A stretch of 64,000 bases of DNA, taken from Terasakiella sp033100395. Lineage in GTDB: Bacteria > Pseudomonadota > Alphaproteobacteria > Rhodospirillales > Terasakiellaceae. Under the pieces are notes generated by a model. That model searched no databases and was not told the origin of the DNA. It was given only the letters and a program-made list of their open reading frames with translations. Below are positions 33,483 through 41,694 of the stretch, one piece after another. A program made the translations under genes and the position numbers. Within the stretch, counting starts at the first letter, position 1, and each line of letters opens with the position of its first letter. The stretch is from NCBI RefSeq assembly GCF_033100395.1, contig NZ_JAWLVJ010000002.1:124001-188000 (forward strand). Direction: 5' to 3'.

Positions 33483-33991
33483 AATATCTTATTTTCAATG
33501 CCTGTGTTTTTCTGGCCCTTGGCTATCTGATTGCCGGAGGAGAACCGAAAGATTTCACCGACAAGATGGAACAAGGCGTCCATAAGGCCAAAGCCCATGT
33601 GCAGGAGATGGTGGAACAACCGAAACAACGCCCGGTCGTGAAACAAGAAATTCCACCGTTGGTGGAAAAAGCAAAACCTGCACCAAAGCTGGAACCTGTC
33701 CGCGAGGTGGTTGAAAAGCAGGAACCAAAAGAACCAGTTGTTACTGCCCCACCGCCCATGCCGGAACCTGTGCAGGTCGCCAAGGCAGAACCAAAGAAAA
33801 TTCCATCGCGCCGTCTTGAACGCGATGTGGAACCTGCCCCGATTGTGGAAGCCCCTGTAGAGGAAGTTGTTGAACAGGAAACATCAGAAGAACCAGACCA
33901 GCAACTGGTTGATGTCAAAGCACGTTCACGCGAACTGCGCCAGATGGTTGCTGATATGGAACAAATGTTTGCTGAAAAAATGACTCGTTAG
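33479..33991 (+). CDS. Membrane-anchored Pro/Glu/Lys-rich TonB-like protein
   Basis: A 170-residue protein with one N-terminal membrane helix (residues 3-20, YLIFNACVFLALGYLIAGG) and a long extended periplasmic segment full of Pro, Glu, Lys and Val (PPLVEKAKPAPKLEPV and similar), followed by a short helical end (ARSRELRQMVADMEQMFAEK). This is the layout of the spacer part of TonB/TolA-type proteins without a globular C-terminal domain. It is coupled to the ExbB-like gene by a 4-bp overlap, the same order as exbB-tonB arrangements. Confidence 0.6.
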   Translation: MKYLIFNACVFLALGYLIAGGEPKDFTDKMEQGVHKAKAHVQEMVEQPKQRPVVKQEIPPLVEKAKPAPKLEPVREVVEKQEPKEPVVTAPPPMPEPVQVAKAEPKKIPSRRLERDVEPAPIVEAPVEEVVEQETSEEPDQQLVDVKARSRELRQMVADMEQMFAEKMTR

Positions 33992-34002
33992 GATAAATGA
34001 CG

Positions 34003-35025
34003 ATGAAACCCGCTGTGACACATAATCTTTCGATTGGCGCGACGGTTCTGTTTGCGGCCTGGATTGTGTGGCTGTGGGTTGCCCCCAACGAGGTAGAAAA
34101 AATCCAAAAGCCTGTTGAAGAACAAAAGATGCAGGTGGTGAAAGCTGAACCACAGACCGAGGCGAAACCAATGCCGCCACAAGCTTTTGTTTTGCCTGCT
34201 CCGCCACCCCCTGCGGTCAAATCCGCCCCCAAACCTGCCTCTGTGGTGAAAAAGGTTGTGAAGGCTGAATCTCCTAAAAAAGTGGTGAAACCGACCCCGA
34301 AAAAAACTGAAAAGCCTGCGCCCAAGTCAAAACCCGTGGCCAAGGTAAAATCAAAACCAGCCCCTAAACCCAAACCAAAATCAGTGGCCAAACCAGCCCC
34401 TAAACCCAAACCAAAATCAGTGGCCAAACCCGCCCCGAAACCGACCCCCAAACCGGCTCCGGTTCAGGAAGTGGTTCATGAAGTGACCCCAACCGAGGTT
34501 GTCGGTGGACGCGCTTTGTTACGGGTGTTGGAACATGGCAAAGGCCCATTGATTGAAATCGCCTGGCCGCAAAATGCCCGTCAACGTGATGGGTTACATG
34601 ACAAATTCCAGACTTGTTTTGGGATGGAAAATGCCTTGATGGATGACGCTGGTGACCTTTATCGGGTGGAAGATGCTCGTGGGCAGCGTTGGGAGATTAA
34701 TCTGGATCGATTTAGCGGTTTTCTGCGTCAGGCCAGTGGCCGATTGCCAGCAACCGAACAACGCATCAAACGTGCGGTGTCGCGTCGTCATGGTCAACTG
34801 GATGACCCGATCATGGTGCGGATTTTCCCCCGTCGGGTAGATGCTTCCCTTCTGGGCGGATTGAAGGCTGTGGTCGGGGAACGTTATATGCAGGCCAAAT
34901 CCATTCAGGCCCGCTACGAATTAAAAGGATCGCGTATCTTGGTGCGTGACATTCATCTGGACGGTCGTGCTTTAAAGGGCGTGGTTGAACTGTCCAAAAT
35001 CAAACGCTGTTCAGGGAGGGCGTGA
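34003..35025 (+). CDS. Membrane-anchored TonB-like protein with Lys/Pro spacer and unrecognised C-terminal domain
   Basis: A 340-residue protein: a membrane helix at residues 9-27, a periplasmic spacer of about 120 residues made almost wholly of Lys, Pro, Ala and Val (KPAPKPKPKSVAKPAPKPKP), and a C-terminal domain of about 170 residues beginning VVGGRALLRVLEHGKGPLIE. The spacer contains a perfect 36-bp DNA tandem repeat. The overall layout is that of TonB, but the C-terminal domain is not an obvious TonB domain. The ATG at 34003 has AGGA 9 nt upstream; an ATG at 33997 is too close to it. It ends overlapping the next lipoprotein gene by 1 bp (TGATG). Confidence 0.65.
   Translation: MKPAVTHNLSIGATVLFAAWIVWLWVAPNEVEKIQKPVEEQKMQVVKAEPQTEAKPMPPQAFVLPAPPPPAVKSAPKPASVVKKVVKAESPKKVVKPTPKKTEKPAPKSKPVAKVKSKPAPKPKPKSVAKPAPKPKPKSVAKPAPKPTPKPAPVQEVVHEVTPTEVVGGRALLRVLEHGKGPLIEIAWPQNARQRDGLHDKFQTCFGMENALMDDAGDLYRVEDARGQRWEINLDRFSGFLRQASGRLPATEQRIKRAVSRRHGQLDDPIMVRIFPRRVDASLLGGLKAVVGERYMQAKSIQARYELKGSRILVRDIHLDGRALKGVVELSKIKRCSGRA
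34354..34425 (+). repeat. 36-bp coding tandem repeat (two exact copies)
   Basis: Two exact 36-bp copies (34354-34389 and 34390-34425) encode the 12-residue unit KPAPKPKPKSVA; a partial, diverged third follows from 34426. It lengthens the Lys/Pro spacer and is a likely site of length variation. Confidence 0.9.
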
Positions 35026-35663
35026 TGCGTATTTTTAGTTTTTGTTTGATCCTGTTGCTATCTGCATGCGTCACTGCCCCCCAATACCGCGAAGCCGGAA
35101 AAGGTGAGGGTGAGTTAAAAGCCAGCGATGTGAATTTTAAAGTGTCCGGCATGCTTTATCGTGACCCGCCTGATTGTGTGGCTGTGTTACCTGCTGTGGC
35201 TACTGACCAGCCTGAAATGGCGAAAATGCTTTCCGTCGCGCTGGCGCGTCATTTGGGGGAAAAGGTGGATCGGGTGATTTTTCCCAGAAAGCGGGCGGCC
35301 ATTGAAAAAAGGGATGGGCTTGACCTAAGTGATAAAGGCGATCGTCGCCGTTTTTCCTATCGCACCAAATGTCGTTTCTATGCCCGGGCAGAACTTTATG
35401 ATCTGGGGGATGAATTTGTTGGTGTCTTTGCTGAAAAGCATGTAGGCGTGCGCCTTGATCTGATGCGGTTTGAAGATGACGAACCCATGTGGCAGGCTGC
35501 CCATACGGTCTGGCGTGCAGATGGTGGTGTTCCGTCATCACCCTTGGGGCTACTTGGTGGCTTTGCCAGTGCGGCGCGCTTTAAGGGCGATGCGGAAATT
35601 CTACCCTCATTGGTGGATGATGCCATGCGTCGGATGATCCGCACACTTCCCCCTTCCATTTAA
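35025..35663 (+). CDS. Outer-membrane-type lipoprotein, GNA1162/LpoB-like
   Basis: A 212-residue lipoprotein with lipobox LLSAC (Cys about residue 15). The mature part resembles the DUF799/GNA1162 family, which shares a fold with LpoB and CsgG/TolB N-terminal domains: CVAVLPAVATDQPE, then MAKMLSVALARHLGEKVDRV, an AELYDLGDEFVGVFAEKHVG core, MWQAAHTVWRADGG, and a terminal helix ending RTLPPS. LpoB-type lipoproteins reach through the wall to activate peptidoglycan enzymes, so a wall-linked role is plausible but inferred. It is the last gene of the second envelope operon. Confidence 0.65.
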   Translation: MRIFSFCLILLLSACVTAPQYREAGKGEGELKASDVNFKVSGMLYRDPPDCVAVLPAVATDQPEMAKMLSVALARHLGEKVDRVIFPRKRAAIEKRDGLDLSDKGDRRRFSYRTKCRFYARAELYDLGDEFVGVFAEKHVGVRLDLMRFEDDEPMWQAAHTVWRADGGVPSSPLGLLGGFASAARFKGDAEILPSLVDDAMRRMIRTLPPSI

Positions 35664-35789
35664 AACTGTTTATTCCCAGATAACTACCTATCTATGACGT
35701 AGAATGCTTGACCTGCGGTTGGGCAGTGATCATTATACTTGGTAATTAAAGCTGTCCGACAAATAGGATAGCGCTAGGGAGACAAATAT

Positions 35790-36746
35790 ATGGTGAAAGA
35801 GGTGGGCCCATCTTTGATGTGGCTGCAAGCCGGATCATGTAGTGGCGATTCCATGTCGCTGTTGTGTGCAGAAGACCCGGACTTTGTTGAATTTATTGAA
35901 CGTAACAAGCTTGATTTGTTATGGCACCCCTCTTTATCCACACAACCCAGCAGCCACTTGAAATCCATCGTTGATGACATCAGAAATGATGAACGTGACC
36001 TTTCAATCCTTTGTGTCGAAGGTAGTATTATGATGGGGCCAAACGGGTCGGGCATGTTTGATACCTGGCGTGGAAAACCCAAAAAAGATCTGATCCATGA
36101 TCTCGCCCAAAAAGCCACCCATGTGGTTGCGATTGGCACCTGTGCGTCTTATGGTGGGGTCCATGCGAGCGGGCCAAATCCAACCGATTGTATTGGCCTG
36201 CAGTCCGACAAAGGGGCAATGGGCGGATTGTTGCCCATGGATTGGGTCGCTAAAGGCGGCTATCCGGTGATCAATGTGTCTGGATGTCCGGCGCATCCGC
36301 ATACAATGGTGCAGGTTTTGCAGGCTCTGGTGCGTGGCATCAAGCTGGATCTAAACGAGTTTAACCAGCCGGATTTATATTTCAACACCATGGTCCATCA
36401 GGGTTGCACGCGAAATGAATATCATGAATATGATGTTGAAGAGACTGAATTTGGCAATGAAGGCTGCCTGTTCTTTAACCTGGGCTGTCAGGGCCCGGTG
36501 ACCAAAGCCACCTGTAATACGGAGCTTTGGAATGGCACCAGCAGCAAAACGCGCGCTGGTGTACCCTGCATTGGCTGTGTTTCGCCCAATTTTCCGCGCG
36601 AACAGCCTTTGTTTAAAACTGATAAAATCGGCAATATTCCAGTAGAACTGCCCCTTGGTGTACAGCGCCCACGTTATATGGCCTATAAAGGTTTGGCAAA
36701 AGAAGCCGCGCCTGATCGCATCACCAGCCGTAAAATGAAACCATAA
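35790..36746 (+). CDS. [NiFe]-hydrogenase small subunit, cytoplasmic group-2-like
   Basis: A 318-residue FeS electron-transfer subunit. The N-terminus LMWLQAGSCSGDSMSLLCAE is that of group 2 (HupU / cyanobacterial HupS-like) small subunits, with no Tat signal peptide, so the enzyme stays in the cytoplasm. Cysteine motifs for three clusters are visible: Cys17 and AIGTCASYGG, VSGCPAHP, QGCTRNEYHE, EGCLFFNLGCQGP, PCIGCVSPNFP. At the proximal cluster the usual C-x2-C reads C-S-G-D, so Asp20 replaces the second Cys. A GGGAG SD precedes the ATG. It is the first of four genes ending with a Rieske-containing kinase, which suggests a regulatory rather than energy-conserving hydrogenase. Confidence 0.92.
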   Translation: MVKEVGPSLMWLQAGSCSGDSMSLLCAEDPDFVEFIERNKLDLLWHPSLSTQPSSHLKSIVDDIRNDERDLSILCVEGSIMMGPNGSGMFDTWRGKPKKDLIHDLAQKATHVVAIGTCASYGGVHASGPNPTDCIGLQSDKGAMGGLLPMDWVAKGGYPVINVSGCPAHPHTMVQVLQALVRGIKLDLNEFNQPDLYFNTMVHQGCTRNEYHEYDVEETEFGNEGCLFFNLGCQGPVTKATCNTELWNGTSSKTRAGVPCIGCVSPNFPREQPLFKTDKIGNIPVELPLGVQRPRYMAYKGLAKEAAPDRITSRKMKP

Positions 36747-36766
36747 TAAGAAAAAGGCACAACCTG

Positions 36767-38269
36767 TTGAGCAAACGTATTTCAATCGATTTAAACCGCG
36801 TGGAAGGCGACCTGGAACTTGATGTGGAAATCAAGGACGGGGTGGTTGTTGATGCCTGGTGCAAGGGCGTGCTTTATCGTGGGTTTGAACAGATTTTGAT
36901 CGGTCGTGACGCAATGGATAGTTTGGCGATCACGCCCAGAATTTGTGGGATTTGCGGGACCGCACATCTCTATACGGCTGTTCTGGCCCTGGAAAATGCC
37001 TTTAAAATTTCGGTGCCGGATAACGGTAAGCGTTTGCGTAACATTTGTTTGCTGGCCGAAGAGGTTTTATCGGATTGTCGCCAGACCTTTTTGATGTTTA
37101 CGCCGGATTTGTGTCATGACCGATATAAAGATATCGACGGGTTTGATGTCATCACGGCTGAATTTGCTGAAATGAGCGGGCTTGCCTATCGCGATGCGGT
37201 GAAAATGAGTAAAAAAATTGTCGAGATCGTTGCGATCTTCGGCGGGCAATGGCCGCATTCGTCTTATATGGTGCCCGGTGGGGTGACGACACCTGTGAAT
37301 ACCCGCAATCTGCATGATGCGTTGAATGTGTTGGATGGCTACACTGCCTGGTTTGAAAAACGCATGATTGGTGGGGGGCTGGAAAACTGGATGGCGATCA
37401 GTAAGGCGGATGGTCTGTTGGCCTGGGCGGATGAAAATACCGAGACGATTGCATCCAAATTCATCACATTTTCTCGAAAAATCGGGCTGCATCGTCATAG
37501 CGGTGGCAGTGATAATCTGCTGAGCTATGGCAATCTGCCCAAGGTCGGTGGTGGTCTGATGCGCGCTGGCGGATATATCCAGGCTGGCCGCGTTGATGAA
37601 CCCGCCTTTTTTGATCAGAATGAAATTGCCGAAGATTTATCCCATGCCTGGTTTAATAATGAGGCGGGGCGTCCGCTGCATCCTTATGATGGGGTGACAC
37701 AACCGAATTATCAGGAAAGCGGACAGGCTTATTCCTGGGCCAAAGCCCCGCGTTATGGTGGCGATGTGGTCCAGACCGGGCCACTTGCGACGTTGCTGAC
37801 ATCCGGGGATGAATTGTCCAAGGATTTGGTGCGCACAGAAGGAGTAAATACCTTTGTGCGACAGTTCAGCCGGATCAGACGCATGGCCTCCAGCCTGTTG
37901 TTGCTGCGCCAGTTGTTGCTGGAAACCATTGAAAATGCCAATAGCCCCTTTATCGAAAACCAGCCTTTGGGCATGGATGGCGACGGGTTTGGCACGGTGG
38001 AAGCTGCACGGGGTAGTTTGGGTCACTGGATCAAAATCCGTGATGGTAAAATTGCTCATTATCAGGTGGTGACTCCAACTGCCTGGAATGCTTCGCCGCG
38101 TGATGGCCAAGGGCGTCGCGGGCATTGGGAAGAAAGCTTGATCGGTATCAACGTTCAGGATATCGATGATCCCATTGAAATCGGTCATGTCATTCGATCT
38201 CATGATCCTTGTCTGGTTTGTACTGTCCATGTGATGGGCAAAGGGCCAGCGTTGCGGATTGGGAAATAG
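36767..38269 (+). CDS. [NiFe]-hydrogenase large subunit, group-2-like
   Basis: The 500-residue catalytic subunit carrying the NiFe(CN)2CO site. The start is a TTG at 36767, since the protein begins with the conserved RISIDLNRVEGDL. L1 motif RICGICGTAH at 58-67 holds the first two Ni-binding cysteines (60, 63), and DPCLVCTVH at 480-488 holds the last two (482, 485). After His488 only 12 residues follow (VMGKGPALRIGK). Energy-conserving enzymes have a similar cleaved extension, while classic HupV/HoxC regulatory subunits lack it; with the protease gene next door, processing after His488 is likely. The gene is 20 bp after the small subunit and 7 bp before the protease. Confidence 0.93.
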   Translation: MSKRISIDLNRVEGDLELDVEIKDGVVVDAWCKGVLYRGFEQILIGRDAMDSLAITPRICGICGTAHLYTAVLALENAFKISVPDNGKRLRNICLLAEEVLSDCRQTFLMFTPDLCHDRYKDIDGFDVITAEFAEMSGLAYRDAVKMSKKIVEIVAIFGGQWPHSSYMVPGGVTTPVNTRNLHDALNVLDGYTAWFEKRMIGGGLENWMAISKADGLLAWADENTETIASKFITFSRKIGLHRHSGGSDNLLSYGNLPKVGGGLMRAGGYIQAGRVDEPAFFDQNEIAEDLSHAWFNNEAGRPLHPYDGVTQPNYQESGQAYSWAKAPRYGGDVVQTGPLATLLTSGDELSKDLVRTEGVNTFVRQFSRIRRMASSLLLLRQLLLETIENANSPFIENQPLGMDGDGFGTVEAARGSLGHWIKIRDGKIAHYQVVTPTAWNASPRDGQGRRGHWEESLIGINVQDIDDPIEIGHVIRSHDPCLVCTVHVMGKGPALRIGK

Positions 38270-38276
38270 GGTTGGT

Positions 38277-38771
38277 ATGATCATGACTGATAGAACAACA
38301 ACTCATATCATTTGTTTTGGCAATCCTCTTCATGGCGATGATGGGTTTGGTCAGTCTGTTTATGAACGATTGGCTGAGTGGTCTTTGCCGGACCATATCC
38401 GCTTGATTGATGGTGGGACATCCAGCCTGTCGGCGCTCAATTATTTTGAAGATTGTGACCGTGCCATCGTGATCGACAGTTTTTATGATGACCGATCTGT
38501 CGGGCAAGTTAAATGGATGACCACTTCTGATCTGTCAGACTTGCGTGATGAAAATGAAATGTCGTCTCACGGTCTGGGCGTCGGGTCTATCCTGCAGGGC
38601 TTAAAAATTATTGAAGAAGAAGGCGAGATTGTACCGTCCCTTGATGTTCTGACCTGTTCCATCCGGCAGCCGGAGATTTTTAAGATGGAACTGTCTGGCC
38701 CTGTTGAAAAAGCCGTTGGTTCTGCAGTGGATAAAGTGTTGATGAAGTTGAAAGGGGATATGTATGTGTAG
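38277..38771 (+). CDS. Hydrogenase maturation protease (HyaD/HupD family)
   Basis: A 164-residue endopeptidase that clips the C-terminal tail of the large subunit once nickel is inserted. The family motif GNPLHGDDGFG includes the metal-binding Asp/Glu region; RLIDGGTSSLSALNYFEDCD with its Asp and SSHGLGVGSIL with the His ligand complete the nickel-sensing site. The ATG at 38277 (AGGG upstream) is chosen; 38283 is an alternative. It lies directly after the large subunit and overlaps the kinase gene by 8 bp. No hyp metallocentre genes are in the window, so they must be elsewhere. Confidence 0.9.
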   Translation: MIMTDRTTTHIICFGNPLHGDDGFGQSVYERLAEWSLPDHIRLIDGGTSSLSALNYFEDCDRAIVIDSFYDDRSVGQVKWMTTSDLSDLRDENEMSSHGLGVGSILQGLKIIEEEGEIVPSLDVLTCSIRQPEIFKMELSGPVEKAVGSAVDKVLMKLKGDMYV

Positions 38772-41694
38772 TGACCTTTCTTCATCGACAGAACGACAAA
38801 TCACAATTGATAAAAAGGTTAATGCCAACGGGCAGGACCGTTGGGTCGGCACATTGCCACAAGAAGGCGATAATCCCCCTGGGCGTTGTCTGATTTTGGA
38901 ACACAATGGCAGATATATGGGCGTGGCCTTGGCTTGTCCGCATGCAGGCGCACCCCTGACATACGCGAATTTGAAAGAGGGTGCGCTGGTCTGTTCCCTT
39001 CATGGATATTCTTATGAACTGGAAGGTGAAGACGGCATTGGCTTTGCGGTCATTCGTGATGGGGATAATTTTTATTTAGGGGAAAGTGAACCACTGGATG
39101 AAACGGGCGAGGCCAAAGAGTTGAAGGCTGAAATCTTGGCCCTGAAGATGGAATTGGAAGCCCAGAGATCAGCCAATCAGGCGCTGCAGAAACAAGTCAT
39201 CACATCAATGGAAAATATGGACAGCCTGTTTTCCGAAGTGGAGTTGAAAAAGACCGAATGGAAACGCAAGTCTGACCGCCTGGAACGATTGAATGACCTG
39301 ATCAACCGGGTAACAGACGGTATTTCCGAAATTATGGTCATCACCGGACCGGATGGGTGCATTACCCGGGTCAATAAAAAGGCTTGCGAAGTTTTTGACT
39401 GTGCAGCAGAAGAATTTTTGGGACAATCGGTTGATGATTTGCTGACCCGATCAGATTTTAATGCGTTGAAATCTGAATATGACCAACAAGTCAGTGCTGA
39501 TATGCCGTTGCTTTATCAGTTGTGTTTCATCGAAAACCCGTTTGAAGCCGAAGTTGCGTTGCGTTTTAGCCTACGGGGCGATCACAATGCCAGTCAGGCA
39601 AGCCCATATTTGTTGCGCGGTACCCGTCTTTATAACAAGGCAGGCAAGGAAGAAGGCGCTATTCTGGTTGCCAGCAATTTGTCCCGGGTAAAAGAACGCG
39701 AAGCCCAACGTCGTCAGGAAGAAACAGAAAAAGCCCTGAAGCTGCTGGAAGTCAGCCTGGGATGCATTGGGCATGGCATTGCGGTTTTTGATGAAAAGGG
39801 TAAGCTTCTGGTGTCAAATGAGGCTTATGCCGTTGTGATGCGCTGTCCAGAAGATTGGAATGTGCCGGGCACGGCGTATAAAAAAATAATGACGCTGGAA
39901 ACGGAAAACGCCAGCCTGATTACCGTACCGATTGAGGCGCGCACCCTTGAAAAACTGCGCACCAAACCGTGCCGTTGGGAAAGTTTTTATGATGATGGTC
40001 TGGTGATTGATCACGACACCAGTGTCATGCCTGACGGAGGCTTTGTGATTGTGGCACGTGATATCACAGCACAGCATCAGGAGGCTGAAACCATCCGCCG
40101 TCTCTCGTATGCGGTGGAACAGTCGCCAACGGAAATTATGATCACAGATACGACAGGTGTGATCGAATATGTGAATGAGAAATTCACCCAGAATACGGGC
40201 TATCAGAAAGACGAAGCCATTGGCCGCAAAACCAGCCTTTTGCGCCCCGGTGATGTGCCCAATCCTCATTATGACCAGATGTGGGATCAACTGAATAAAG
40301 GTAAAAGCTGGCATGGGGAAGTGCTAAGCCGTAATCGCGATGGCAATCATTATTGGCAGATGATGTCTGTTGCCCCCATGTATGACCCGGATGGCAGCAT
40401 TAAAAACTATCTCGCCGTTAAAGAAGATATTAACGAGCGCAAACAGGCCGAAGAAGAACTGGCCAAACACCGTGACCATCTGCAGGATTTGGTAGAAGAA
40501 AGGTCGCGCGAGCTGATTACCGCACGTGACGAAGCTGAACAGGCCAACCGGGCGAAAACCGAATTCCTGTCTTCCATGAGCCATGAGCTGCGCACACCCC
40601 TGAACGGTATTTTGGGTTTTGCCCAGTTGCTGGAAATGGGCAAAAAAGATGCGCTGTCTGATCTGCAGAAAGACTATGTGAAACATATCCTGAAGGCGGG
40701 ACATCATTTGCTGGGACTGATCAGTGAAATTCTTGATCTGGCGAAGATTGAATCCGGTAAAATGGCGATGGAAACTGCAGAGGTTGATCTGAAAGAGGTC
40801 ATTCATGAATCTATCGTTTTGGTGACCAATATCGCCGATGAACGTCATATCACGATCAATAACTTTATCGGAAAGGAAGAACTGATCGTTTGCGGTGATA
40901 AAATCCGGGTCAAACAAGCGATTGTGAATCTGTTGTCCAACGCGATCAAGTATAACCGTGACCGGGGTGAAGTCAGCATCACCGCCCAGGAAACGGAAGA
41001 TCGCATGATCGCCTTGACTATCAGTGATACCGGGATGGGGATTTCTGATGACCAGATGAAAGACTTGTATACGCCCTTTAATCGTTTGGGTGTGGAAGGT
41101 CAGAATATTGAAGGCAGCGGGATTGGTCTAACGATTACGAAAAAGCTGATGGATATGATGGGCGGATCTATCCGTGTCAGCAGTGAAGAAGGGGTTGGCA
41201 GTCGCTTCAGTCTGTTTTTTCCCACCTATCGTCCCAGCTTTGATGAACTGAGTGCAGATGGAAAACGCAATGCACTTTATCTGTCCATTGAGGATGAGGT
41301 TGTTGGTCAGGATCGGCAGCCTTTTGAAAAAAGAAAATTGCTGTACGTGGAAGATAATTGGTCAAATCAGACGTTGCTGGAGCGCGCGATCATGCATCTG
41401 GAAGGGATTGATCTGATTTGTGTCTCAGATGCAGAAGCCGCCATGGATTACATTCAGCAGGACCTGCCGGATATGATCCTGATGGATTTGAATCTGCCGG
41501 GGATGGATGGGTTTGAAGCCCTTAAAGTTCTGCGCAAACAGGAAAAGACCAAGGACATCCCCATCATTGCCTTAAGTGCGAAAGCGATGGAGAAAGAAGT
41601 ACAGGCCGGACTGGATGCAGGCTTTCAGGACTATCTGACCAAGCCATTGGATATCCCGCATTTACTGGACGTGATCGAACGCGAACTGGCTTAA
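38764..41694 (+). CDS. Hybrid histidine kinase with N-terminal Rieske [2Fe-2S] domain and three PAS domains
   Basis: A 976-residue soluble hybrid kinase. Residues 20-105 are a Rieske ferredoxin-like domain with CPHAG and CSLHGYSY: Cys58, His60, then 16 residues, Cys77 and His80, exact canonical spacing. A coiled coil (about 115-180) and three PAS regions (about 185-300, 325-440, 455-565) follow, the third with a typical PAC end (YWQMMSVAPMYDPDG). The HisKA box MSHELRTPLNG has His near 606, then HATPase motifs (NLLSNAIKYN, GSGIGLTIT) and a C-terminal receiver (LLYVEDNWSN, phospho-Asp in MILMDLNLPG). No TM helix is present. It overlaps the hydrogenase protease gene by 8 bp, so it is part of the hydrogenase operon; electrons from H2 may reduce the Rieske cluster and set kinase activity (inference). 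Confidence 0.88.
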   Translation: MCSDLSSSTERQITIDKKVNANGQDRWVGTLPQEGDNPPGRCLILEHNGRYMGVALACPHAGAPLTYANLKEGALVCSLHGYSYELEGEDGIGFAVIRDGDNFYLGESEPLDETGEAKELKAEILALKMELEAQRSANQALQKQVITSMENMDSLFSEVELKKTEWKRKSDRLERLNDLINRVTDGISEIMVITGPDGCITRVNKKACEVFDCAAEEFLGQSVDDLLTRSDFNALKSEYDQQVSADMPLLYQLCFIENPFEAEVALRFSLRGDHNASQASPYLLRGTRLYNKAGKEEGAILVASNLSRVKEREAQRRQEETEKALKLLEVSLGCIGHGIAVFDEKGKLLVSNEAYAVVMRCPEDWNVPGTAYKKIMTLETENASLITVPIEARTLEKLRTKPCRWESFYDDGLVIDHDTSVMPDGGFVIVARDITAQHQEAETIRRLSYAVEQSPTEIMITDTTGVIEYVNEKFTQNTGYQKDEAIGRKTSLLRPGDVPNPHYDQMWDQLNKGKSWHGEVLSRNRDGNHYWQMMSVAPMYDPDGSIKNYLAVKEDINERKQAEEELAKHRDHLQDLVEERSRELITARDEAEQANRAKTEFLSSMSHELRTPLNGILGFAQLLEMGKKDALSDLQKDYVKHILKAGHHLLGLISEILDLAKIESGKMAMETAEVDLKEVIHESIVLVTNIADERHITINNFIGKEELIVCGDKIRVKQAIVNLLSNAIKYNRDRGEVSITAQETEDRMIALTISDTGMGISDDQMKDLYTPFNRLGVEGQNIEGSGIGLTITKKLMDMMGGSIRVSSEEGVGSRFSLFFPTYRPSFDELSADGKRNALYLSIEDEVVGQDRQPFEKRKLLYVEDNWSNQTLLERAIMHLEGIDLICVSDAEAAMDYIQQDLPDMILMDLNLPGMDGFEALKVLRKQEKTKDIPIIALSAKAMEKEVQAGLDAGFQDYLTKPLDIPHLLDVIERELA

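Noticed and set aside
34354..34425. CRISPR-like repeat
   Set aside because: The copies are directly adjacent with no spacers and lie in a coding Lys/Pro stretch.
23234..35663. Zorya-type anti-phage system (ZorA/ZorB with ExbB/MotB-like channel)
   Set aside because: The ExbB-like protein has no long cytoplasmic tail, the ExbD-like protein has no OmpA-like end, and no helicase or nuclease genes are present.
35790..41694. Classic HupUV/HoxBC regulatory hydrogenase
   Set aside because: The large subunit keeps a C-terminal tail with a protease gene beside it, and the kinase has a Rieske domain; it is therefore called group-2-like and not HupUV.
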